A stretch of DNA of 8,044 nucleotides, from the NCBI GenBank assembly GCA_003535195.1, contig DOHN01000139.1, positions 1 through 8,044 on the forward strand, given 5' to 3'. The notes beneath the pieces are model-generated. The model made no database searches and was not told where the DNA came from. It saw nothing but the letters and a program-made list of their open reading frames with translations. The position numbers were made by a program, and so were the translations under genes. Shown piece after piece: positions 1 through 4,930 of the stretch; position 1 is the stretch's first letter; every line of letters starts with the position of its first letter. This stretch comes from Ruminiclostridium sp. GTDB lineage: Bacteria; Bacillota; Clostridia; DSM-8532.

Positions 1-25
1 GCTTTTCGAAGTTATTATGATTTCG

Positions 26-589
26 CTAACGGGTAACCGGATAAAACCCGGCTTCCGTCACAATGGCATCAAGCCTGACATCATGAATATCGGTTGGAAT
101 GTGATCAAAGAGCTGAAATTTATAGGCAATACCAATGGTATATGCCCCGTGGCTTTTCAAAAAGCGATCATAATAGCCTTTTCCATGGCCCAGACGGTTG
201 CCGTGCCTGTCAAAAGCCAGGCCGGGCACCAAGATCAGATCAACCTCATGGACAGGCACTGCCCGGCATTCTCTGCCCGGCTCCGGTATGCCAAAGCTGC
301 CCGGTGAAAGACCGGTTTCCAGGCAGTCCACCCGTACGGCCTCCATCTCTTGGTCATTCAGAACTCTTGGAATGCATAAGCGCTTTCCGTTACCTAAAAA
401 CCACCTGTTCAGAGGCAGAATATCCACCTCGTTTCCATGGGGCATATAGGAAAGGATGACGCTATTTTTCTCTATTTCCGAAAGCTTTATAAGGGTCTCC
501 AAAATAGCCGCTGAAGCTGTATTTACATATTCAGGAGCCAAGCCTTTACGTTTTTGAAGCATTAATTTTCGTAATTGATTTTTATCCAT
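26..589 (-). CDS. 5-formyltetrahydrofolate cyclo-ligase (5,10-methenyl-THF synthetase)
   Basis: This 187-residue cytosolic enzyme converts 5-formyltetrahydrofolate to 5,10-methenyltetrahydrofolate using ATP, returning a storage or by-product folate to one-carbon metabolism. The family signature is clear: a basic N-terminal helix (MDKNQLRKLMLQKRK) of the ATP-binding type, FGIPEP at residues 99-104, and the C-terminal glycine-rich phosphate/folate site containing LVPGLAFD (120-127) and GHGKGYYDR (134-142). Length is normal for the YgfA/Fau/MTHFS family. I chose the ATG at 589 because homology begins there. A GTG at 634 in the same frame would add 15 residues encoded by a terminator hairpin, which is unlikely to be functional protein. 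No Shine-Dalgarno sequence precedes the ATG at normal spacing, since the U-tract of the upstream gene's terminator lies there. It is the last gene of the block; only 25 bases of window follow its TAG stop. The function call is firm; the start is less certain. Confidence 0.95.
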   Translation of the reverse strand: MDKNQLRKLMLQKRKGLAPEYVNTASAAILETLIKLSEIEKNSVILSYMPHGNEVDILPLNRWFLGNGKRLCIPRVLNDQEMEAVRVDCLETGLSPGSFGIPEPGRECRAVPVHEVDLILVPGLAFDRHGNRLGHGKGYYDRFLKSHGAYTIGIAYKFQLFDHIPTDIHDVRLDAIVTEAGFYPVTR

Positions 590-590
590 T

Positions 591-638
591 TCAAATAAAA
601 AAAGGAAGCAGGAAAAATCGCCTTGCTTCCTCACTCAT
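591..638 (-). other. Possible 15-codon leader reading frame spanning the terminator
   Basis: An ATG at 638 opens a 15-codon frame (MSEEARRFFLLPFFI) that runs through the whole terminator hairpin and stops with TGA at 591-593, one base before the cyclo-ligase ATG at 589. A purine stretch (AAGGGA) lies directly before its ATG, closer than an ideal ribosome binding site. If translated, it could both disrupt the hairpin and deliver ribosomes to the cyclo-ligase start, which lacks its own Shine-Dalgarno. The frame is seen in the sequence; its translation is conjecture. Confidence 0.2.
597..630 (-). terminator. Rho-independent terminator after the zinc-ribbon gene
   Basis: On the minus strand GGAAGCA(a)GG pairs with CCTGCTTCC around an 8-base loop (9 bp with one bulged A) and is followed at once by seven T residues. 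It lies 20 bases past the zinc-ribbon stop codon. Its U-tract ends only seven bases before the cyclo-ligase ATG, so it also forms that gene's leader. Confidence 0.85.
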
Positions 639-649
639 TCCCTTAAGGA

Positions 650-994
650 TTATTCATTGACTTTGGTTCCGCATTTGGGGCAGAAACGGGTTTCCTTGGT
701 TACTTCCTCCCCACAGTTGGGACATTTGGAAGCGTTTTTAAGCTCCAGGACTTTTACATTCAAATCGCTTACAGCTGCTTCAATATCCTTGATCTGAACA
801 CAAAGATCCTCATACGCAGCGCCTTCGCCGGCAGTATAGTCCTTGTAAACCGCTTCACCAATCTTCACAAATAAGTCCTTTATTTTGTCTTTTTCTGCAG
901 CAATCTGAGCGTTCAGCTTAGTAATTTCAATTACGTCTTTGCCTTTTTCGCCGATGTTTCTACCTATTCTCTTAACGTCATCCAAAAATGCCAT
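650..994 (-). CDS. Small coiled-coil protein with C-terminal zinc ribbon, function unknown
   Basis: This 114-residue protein starts MAFLDDVKRIGRNIGEKGKD. Residues 1-25 look like an amphipathic helix, about 26-88 are charged and heptad-like (probably coiled coil), and the C-terminus holds a zinc ribbon with CPNC (91-94) and CPKC (105-108), a four-cysteine metal site. A further Cys65 lies in the helical part. There is no signal peptide or membrane segment. Small soluble proteins with this layout (helical N-terminus, double CxxC tail) are common in Clostridia, and I know no established function. The ATG at 994 is preferred over TTG at 1000 because AAGGAGG sits 8 bases upstream of it. The gene has its own promoter candidates and a strong terminator, so it looks like a separate unit rather than part of the trmR-trhP operon. 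Zinc binding and oligomerisation are inferences; the reading frame is secure. Confidence 0.85.
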   Translation of the reverse strand: MAFLDDVKRIGRNIGEKGKDVIEITKLNAQIAAEKDKIKDLFVKIGEAVYKDYTAGEGAAYEDLCVQIKDIEAAVSDLNVKVLELKNASKCPNCGEEVTKETRFCPKCGTKVNE

Positions 995-1002
995 GTACAA
1001 GA

Positions 1003-1009
1003 CCTCCTT
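1003..1009 (-). promoter_or_regulatory. Strong Shine-Dalgarno for the zinc-ribbon gene
   Basis: The minus strand reads AAGGAGG, then TCTTGTAC, then ATG at 994. The 8-base spacing is ideal for that ATG, whereas the in-frame TTG at 1000 would be only two bases away. This decides the start. Confidence 0.9.
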
Positions 1010-1035
1010 ACAGGTTTCTTATTATCTTTGCCTTC

Positions 1036-1056
1036 AACTGTACCAAACATACAGTT
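1036..1056. repeat. Operator-like inverted repeat AACTGTA-N7-TACAGTT
   Basis: Perfect 7-bp arms, AACTGTA (1036-1042) and TACAGTT (1050-1056), are separated by 7 bases. One arm contains the whole -10 hexamer and the element covers most of the -10/-35 spacer of the zinc-ribbon promoter, so a dimeric protein bound there would occlude RNA polymerase. The repeat is directly visible; operator function is inferred, and I cannot name a regulator family. Confidence 0.5.
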
Positions 1057-1064
1057 CCAGTCAA
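1037..1064 (-). promoter_or_regulatory. Sigma-A-type promoter for the zinc-ribbon gene
   Basis: The minus strand has TTGACT (1059-1064), a 16-base spacer and TACAGT (1037-1042) preceded by TGG, an extended -10. Transcription would start near 1030, giving a leader of roughly 36 bases with the strong ribosome binding site inside it. The -35 is good and the -10 fair (4 of 6). A second candidate just upstream, TGG-TATTAT (1076-1084), is a better extended -10 but has no clear -35. Confidence 0.6.
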
Positions 1065-1099
1065 TTTATATTATTATAATACCACAGCTTTCCAATGCA

Positions 1100-1123
1100 T
1101 AACATTAGAAATTTCTAATGTTA
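1100..1123. repeat. Perfect 24-bp palindrome overlapping the trhP stop codon
   Basis: TAACATTAGAAA is followed directly by its exact reverse complement TTTCTAATGTTA. The last three bases (1121-1123) are the TAA stop of trhP read on the minus strand. On the plus strand it is followed by GC and then seven T, so it could terminate antisense transcription; on the minus strand there is no T-run, so it is a poor terminator for trhP. It could instead be a protein-binding site or an mRNA 3' hairpin. Confidence 0.55.
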
Positions 1124-2335
1124 GCTTTTTTTCCTGAGGATTGCGTCCTGCGGCAGAGGCTCCGATGGAATCCGAACCTCCATCTGCGGATGGGGGGCAA
1201 TATCCAGGTTATTTCCCCCAGCGTCGAACATTTCTGTTAAAACAAATTCACGCACAGGCCCCTGGGGCGGCAGCATCTCTATTTTATCGCCAATCTTAAA
1301 CCGGTTCCGCTGTTCGACGACAACCTGGCCTTTTGCAGCATCGTAGCCTTTGACTATGCCGATAAAGTCATAGTTGCGGATGTATGAGCTGGTGCCGTAA
1401 TTATGATCCTCCTCATTGGGCTTGTGGAAATAGAACCCCGTTGTAAAATCACGGTTGCTGACCTTTGCAATCTCCTGGAACCATTCCTCCCTGTACTGGT
1501 AGTCTTCCTTTCCATAATAGGCGTCAATGGCCTCCCTATAAGCCTTCACAATCGAAGCGACATAAAAGGAGCTCTTGACACGGCCCTCTATTTTCAAGCT
1601 GGAGACACCGGTTTCTATCAGCTCAGGAATATACCGGATCATACAGAGATCTTTGGAATTAAAAATAAAGGAGCCCCGGTCGTCTTCCTCGAGGGGAAAA
1701 TATTCCCCCGGGCGTTTTTCTTCTACCAGGTGATATTTCCACCGGCATGGCTGGGCACAGTCTCCCTTATTGGCATCCCTTCCCGCAAGGTAATTGCTCA
1801 AAAGGCAACGCCCGGAATAAGACATGCACATGGCCCCGTGGACAAAAGCCTCCAGCTCGATATCGGGGCAGCTCTCATGAACTTCGCGTACTTCTTTTAA
1901 GGACAGCTCTCTGGCTAAAACGACACGGGATGCGCCTTTTTCATGCCAGAAACGAACACTTGCGGAATTGGTGGTATTGGCCTGGGTACTGATATGAATG
2001 GCGAGCTCCGGACGTAAAGTCCTGATGGCGGCAAACATTCCGGGGTCGGATACAATCACAGCATCGATGCCTGTTTGGACCGCCTCCTTCAAAAAAGGCT
2101 CCAGGTTCTCAAAATCATTATTATGGGGAATTATATTCATTGCCAAATAGACCTTTTTACCTCTGGCATGGGCAAAACTGATTCCCTCCCTCATTTCTTC
2201 AAAGGAAAAGTTATCGGAAGCCGTTCTGAGCCCGAATTCCTCCCCGGCTAAATATACGGCATCCGCGCCGTACAAAACAGCCATTTTCAATTTCTCCAGA
2301 TTTCCCGCCGGAGCCAGCAATTCTACTTTATTCAT
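1121..2335 (-). CDS. trhP: TrhP-type U32 tRNA uridine hydroxylase (YrrO/YegQ family)
   Basis: This 404-residue protein belongs to peptidase family U32, whose bacterial members of this type hydroxylate RNA rather than cleave proteins. TrhP forms 5-hydroxyuridine at the wobble position (U34) of tRNAs, using prephenate as the source of the hydroxyl and carrying an iron-sulfur cluster. It has an N-terminal barrel start (MNKVELLAPAGNLEKLKMAV), the U32 signature EAFVHGAMCMSYSGRC (162-177), further cysteines at 193, 197 and 231, and SLKIEGR at 246-252. Cys170, 177, 193 and 231 are the likely cluster ligands by family pattern. A C-terminal beta region from about 315 fits the longer family members. 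Its ATG lies inside the end of trmR (8-base overlap) behind a weak AAAGG, implying translational coupling. The adjacent 5-hydroxyuridine methyltransferase favours TrhP over the rRNA enzyme RlhA. Bacillus has two genes (yrrN, yrrO); only the longer type is here. The family is certain, the substrate inferred from context. Confidence 0.9.
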   Translation of the reverse strand: MNKVELLAPAGNLEKLKMAVLYGADAVYLAGEEFGLRTASDNFSFEEMREGISFAHARGKKVYLAMNIIPHNNDFENLEPFLKEAVQTGIDAVIVSDPGMFAAIRTLRPELAIHISTQANTTNSASVRFWHEKGASRVVLARELSLKEVREVHESCPDIELEAFVHGAMCMSYSGRCLLSNYLAGRDANKGDCAQPCRWKYHLVEEKRPGEYFPLEEDDRGSFIFNSKDLCMIRYIPELIETGVSSLKIEGRVKSSFYVASIVKAYREAIDAYYGKEDYQYREEWFQEIAKVSNRDFTTGFYFHKPNEEDHNYGTSSYIRNYDFIGIVKGYDAAKGQVVVEQRNRFKIGDKIEMLPPQGPVREFVLTEMFDAGGNNLDIAPHPQMEVRIPSEPLPQDAILRKKS

Positions 2336-2990
2336 TCTTTTCGCCTTTCTTAACGCTTACCGCCAAACCGTCGCCAATGGGGATAACAGCCGTCTCAAGC
2401 TGATCGCTGCGGCAGAGTTCAACTAAATATTCACGAAGCTTCATGGTGATTGTTCTGTGCTTATGGAGCACGGGGCCGCTCTGTGCAACAAGACCTTTAT
2501 AAAGTACATTGTCCGAAACCAGAAGGCCTCCCGGCCGCAAAAGCCTGAAAGCTTCGGCAAAATACTCATTGTATTGACCCTTGGCTGCATCCAGAAAAAT
2601 CATGTCATAGGAGGAATACAAACATTGCATAATTTCCAGGGCGTCTCCGACGATAACTTTTATTTTGTCCTGCAGCCCCAGCTCACGAATATTGTCCCGT
2701 GCAAGCAGGGCTGTTTCCTCGTCGATCTCGATGGTATCGATCATGCCGTTTTCCGACATGGCCTTTGCCATGATGCCGGAGGAATAGCCGATTGCTGTGC
2801 CCGCTTCGAGAATTCTCTGCGGTCTGTGAATATTCACCAATACCTTTAAAAGAGCCGCTGTCTCGGCCTGTACAATGGGTATATGGCGCAGCCGGGCATA
2901 TTCCTCCATTTTCTTAAGATGCCCTGTTTCACCCTTGATGATATTTCTGATGAAAAAGTCTATTTCTGGGTATCGTATTTTATCTTCCAT
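2328..2990 (-). CDS. trmR: tRNA 5-hydroxyuridine methyltransferase TrmR (YrrM family)
   Basis: This 220-residue class I SAM-dependent O-methyltransferase resembles the catechol/caffeoyl-CoA O-methyltransferase fold. Motif I is ILEAGTAIGYSS (61-72 counted from the upstream TTG; one less from the ATG), DTIEID (86-91) ends beta-2, and the metal-site residues appear as FLDAAKGQ (Asp135) and SDNVLYKG (Asp161, Asn162). In Bacillus subtilis, TrmR methylates 5-hydroxyuridine-34 of tRNA to 5-methoxyuridine, and its gene yrrM lies between mltG (yrrL) and the trhP genes. The same neighbours here, plus close resemblance in PIVQAE and VAQSGP-type segments, make TrmR the best call over a generic small-molecule methyltransferase. 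The ATG at 2990 follows AGGT with a 5-base gap; a TTG directly before it (2993) could also serve. The gene lies just past the chemoreceptor terminator, and I see no convincing promoter of its own. Confidence 0.9.
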   Translation of the reverse strand: MEDKIRYPEIDFFIRNIIKGETGHLKKMEEYARLRHIPIVQAETAALLKVLVNIHRPQRILEAGTAIGYSSGIMAKAMSENGMIDTIEIDEETALLARDNIRELGLQDKIKVIVGDALEIMQCLYSSYDMIFLDAAKGQYNEYFAEAFRLLRPGGLLVSDNVLYKGLVAQSGPVLHKHRTITMKLREYLVELCRSDQLETAVIPIGDGLAVSVKKGEKNE

Positions 2991-2993
2991 CAA

Positions 2994-3005
2994 CTACCTG
3001 CTCAT
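2994..3005 (-). other. Three-codon reading frame (MSR-stop) before trmR
   Basis: The minus strand reads GGGAG, AAAA, ATGAGCAGGTAG and then directly TTGATG, where TTG or ATG begins trmR in the same frame. The better ribosome binding site (GGGAG) serves the minimal frame rather than trmR. This could be a termination-reinitiation device, or a former upstream start lost to a nonsense codon. Homology does not need the extra residues, so chance is also plausible. Confidence 0.2.
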
Positions 3006-3017
3006 TTTTCTCCCGTT

Positions 3018-3055
3018 AAAAATATTGTCAGGGACACCACTCCCTTAACAATATT
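3018..3055 (-). terminator. Rho-independent terminator of the chemoreceptor gene
   Basis: On the minus strand AATATTGT pairs with ACAATATT (8 bp); after a small internal loop AGGGA pairs with TCCCT around a GTGGTG loop, and a run of T residues follows (TATTTTTAA). The hairpin begins within the last two bases of the chemoreceptor stop codon. It would separate the receptor transcript from trmR, although the AT-rich outer stem and short T-run suggest incomplete termination. Confidence 0.7.
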
Positions 3056-4796
3056 AAATATTAAACTGTGCAACCGCATTTTGCAAATCCTGTGCCAGTT
3101 GGGACAGATTTTCACTGACACTTGCCATCTCTTTCATAGAGGCGGCCTGCTCTTCCATGGAGGCCGTTACTTCCTCAGTCCCGGCAGAGTTCTCCTGTGC
3201 GATGGAAGACAGATTTTGCAGGGTTTCCAATATGTCGTTTTTCATGCCGGCCATTTGCTGTCCCGCTGAATTTAACTTTATAATTGCTTTTTGAGATTCC
3301 TCCATGGCCTCTTCAACCAGTTTGTATTTATGCTGGTTTCTGACGACACTTTCAGTCTGCTCTTTTGTGATCTCAGAAATCCTTTTCATGGTGTCCACAG
3401 CGTTCTGCACATTTGTCTGGAGTTCAGATACGATTCCTTCAATGGTTTGGACCGAGCTTGCAGACTGTTCGGATAATTTTCTGATCTCATCTGCCACAAC
3501 GGCAAAGCCTCGTCCCGATTCCCCTGCTCTGGCTGCTTCTATGGCCGCGTTCAGCGCCAGTAAATTGGTCTGCTCCGATATAGAAGCAATAAAATTGCTC
3601 GCCTCGCTGATCTTACCGGCACTATCGTTGGTTTGCAGAATGACATCATTGATGGCCTTATTCGCCAAATTATTTTCATTTGTAATTTCCGATAATTTTT
3701 GAATTTCAGCCAGGCCCTCCTGTACAACCTCTGTGACCTTACCGGTAACACGATTGATATTTTGCGCATACCCAACATCTTCATCGACTATTTTGCCCAA
3801 TTCGATGGCCTCTAAAGCCCCCTTTTCTGTGTTCTGGGCCTGCTCCGACGCACCTTTGGAAATTTCCTCCACCGATCTTGTGACTTCCTCTGCGGCAGTG
3901 GCGGATTCCTGGGAGGCCGCAGCAAATTTCTGTGCCGATGCTGCCAGCTGCTCGGAATGATTATGAATTTTGCCGATCATGTCTCTAAAGCTTTGTGTAA
4001 TGCTGGATAACGCCTTTGCCAGATCTCCCAGTTCATCCTTCCGGTTCAGCATTTCCAGGGGTACCTCGGATGTAAGGTCTAATTCAGCAAGGGTCTTTGA
4101 ATATTCCGCCGCGTTTATAATGGGCTTCGAAATGCTGTTGGACAGAATCAGCCCGCTTATCAGAATAATGACTCCAAAAACCAGGATAAGCGTATAGCAG
4201 GTGACTTTAAAATTGTTAAGCTCCCCGTAAATATCTTCAACATCATAATCGACTCCCAGTATTCCGATGACGGTACCCGCATCGTTTTTTATGGGGTAAT
4301 ACGAGCTTAAGAGAGTACCCCAGCCTTCTTCGTGATGAATGCCGCTATCGGTATAGGGTTCCCCGCTCCAGGCTTTTTCATATTGCGGGTTAGATTCCTC
4401 GGTATCCCCTAGATGAGAGTAGCCATCCATGGTTGAACCGTCAACTACATACATAAACTTGCCGTCTTCCGTTTTCCTCATGGTAAAGACAAATTTTGCG
4501 CCGCTGACGGCCCTGATATGTTCCAGCTCCGACCTCATCTTAATATAGGGATCACTGTTTTCATCCTTGATGGTTTCAAGCTTTACAAACCCGTCGGTAT
4601 CAATGATTTGAACCGCCTGCTCCGCCGTATGGCTGGCCTCGTCTGCAGCTTCCCTGGTGACCAGAGCAGAGGTTTGCCTGTATAATACAAAAGTCAATAT
4701 ACTGGTCAGTGCTAATACTATAATCAGAAATAATAATGTGATCCTGGTTCTAATGGCCCCTCGATGAGATCGTTTTACTTTTTTTTGATCCTTCAA
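3054..4796 (-). CDS. Methyl-accepting chemotaxis protein with extracellular Cache-type sensor
   Basis: This 580-residue transmembrane chemoreceptor has a basic cytosolic N-terminus (1-18), TM1 about 19-39 and an extracellular sensor about 40-198, with features of a PDC/Cache domain (FVFTMRK 102-108, MYVVDGS 115-121, [20 protein letters not shown] 166-185). TM2 is about 199-219, followed by HAMP about 216-270 ([16 protein letters not shown]). The long helical signalling domain has its hairpin tip at about 408-445 ([19 protein letters not shown], then [14 protein letters not shown]), the CheW/CheA contact region. There is no CheR/CheB-binding pentapeptide; it ends in AVAQFNI. The ligand cannot be read from the sequence; Cache sensors often bind amino or organic acids. 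The TTG start at 4796 is supported by GAGGTGAT seven bases upstream. It has a sigma-D-type promoter and its own terminator, so it is a one-gene unit controlled with motility genes, although no chemotaxis gene lies beside it. It interrupts the mltG-trmR order known from Bacillus. Confidence 0.96.
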   Translation of the reverse strand: MKDQKKVKRSHRGAIRTRITLLFLIIVLALTSILTFVLYRQTSALVTREAADEASHTAEQAVQIIDTDGFVKLETIKDENSDPYIKMRSELEHIRAVSGAKFVFTMRKTEDGKFMYVVDGSTMDGYSHLGDTEESNPQYEKAWSGEPYTDSGIHHEEGWGTLLSSYYPIKNDAGTVIGILGVDYDVEDIYGELNNFKVTCYTLILVFGVIILISGLILSNSISKPIINAAEYSKTLAELDLTSEVPLEMLNRKDELGDLAKALSSITQSFRDMIGKIHNHSEQLAASAQKFAAASQESATAAEEVTRSVEEISKGASEQAQNTEKGALEAIELGKIVDEDVGYAQNINRVTGKVTEVVQEGLAEIQKLSEITNENNLANKAINDVILQTNDSAGKISEASNFIASISEQTNLLALNAAIEAARAGESGRGFAVVADEIRKLSEQSASSVQTIEGIVSELQTNVQNAVDTMKRISEITKEQTESVVRNQHKYKLVEEAMEESQKAIIKLNSAGQQMAGMKNDILETLQNLSSIAQENSAGTEEVTASMEEQAASMKEMASVSENLSQLAQDLQNAVAQFNI

Positions 4797-4801
4797 TTTT
4801 T

Positions 4802-4809
4802 ATCACCTC
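4802..4809 (-). promoter_or_regulatory. Shine-Dalgarno supporting the TTG start of the chemoreceptor
   Basis: The minus strand reads GAGGTGAT, AAAAA, TTG. The spacing fits the TTG at 4796, and the basic segment plus TM1 follow directly. No ATG or GTG near the start is better placed. Confidence 0.85.
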
Positions 4810-4852
4810 GTAAATATTAATATTACAGATAAGTAACAGATCCCTAGTTATA

Positions 4853-4880
4853 ATATCGTCCAGCCATTTCCAATTGTTTA
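4853..4880 (-). promoter_or_regulatory. Sigma-D (sigma-28, FliA-type) promoter of the chemoreceptor gene
   Basis: The minus strand carries TAAA (4877-4880), a 16-base spacer and GACGATAT (4853-4860). The Bacillus sigma-D consensus is TAAA, 14-16 bases, GCCGATAT, so the -35 is perfect and the -10 matches 7 of 8. It lies between the mltG terminator and the receptor start, predicting a leader of about 50 bases. A sigma-A reading (TTGGAA-15-TATAAC) over the same DNA is poorer. Finding this motif in front of a chemoreceptor strengthens the call. Confidence 0.75.
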
Positions 4881-4891
4881 ATTTTGAGGTT

Positions 4892-4917
4892 AAAAAAAGC
4901 GGCCCTTTAAGCCGCTT
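4892..4917 (-). terminator. Rho-independent terminator of the typA-mltG operon
   Basis: On the minus strand AAGCGGC pairs perfectly with GCCGCTT around a 7-base loop and is followed by a T-run (seven counting the stem end). It sits 13 bases past the mltG TGA. There is no T-run on the plus strand, so it acts in one direction. Confidence 0.92.
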
Positions 4918-4930
4918 AAAAAATCTATTA

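Noticed and set aside
1100..1123. The 24-bp palindrome as the trmR-trhP terminator
   Set aside because: No T-run follows it on the minus strand, so it does not meet the usual form of an intrinsic terminator in that direction.
1403..1900. A 165-codon plus-strand frame opposite trhP
   Set aside because: It lies wholly antisense to the conserved U32 domain and its composition looks like a shadow translation rather than a protein.
1121..2335. Collagenase-like protease function for the U32 protein
   Set aside because: The peptidase label is historical. The four-cysteine pattern and adjacent TrmR fit the RNA hydroxylase branch better.
3058..3086. Weak promoter TTGCAA-17-TAATAT upstream of trmR
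   Set aside because: Only 4 of 6 matches at each box, inside coding sequence and upstream of a terminator; too weak to annotate.
3304..3702. Plus-strand frames opposite the chemoreceptor signalling domain
   Set aside because: The helical, alanine/serine-rich receptor code leaves long open frames on the other strand; none resembles a known protein.
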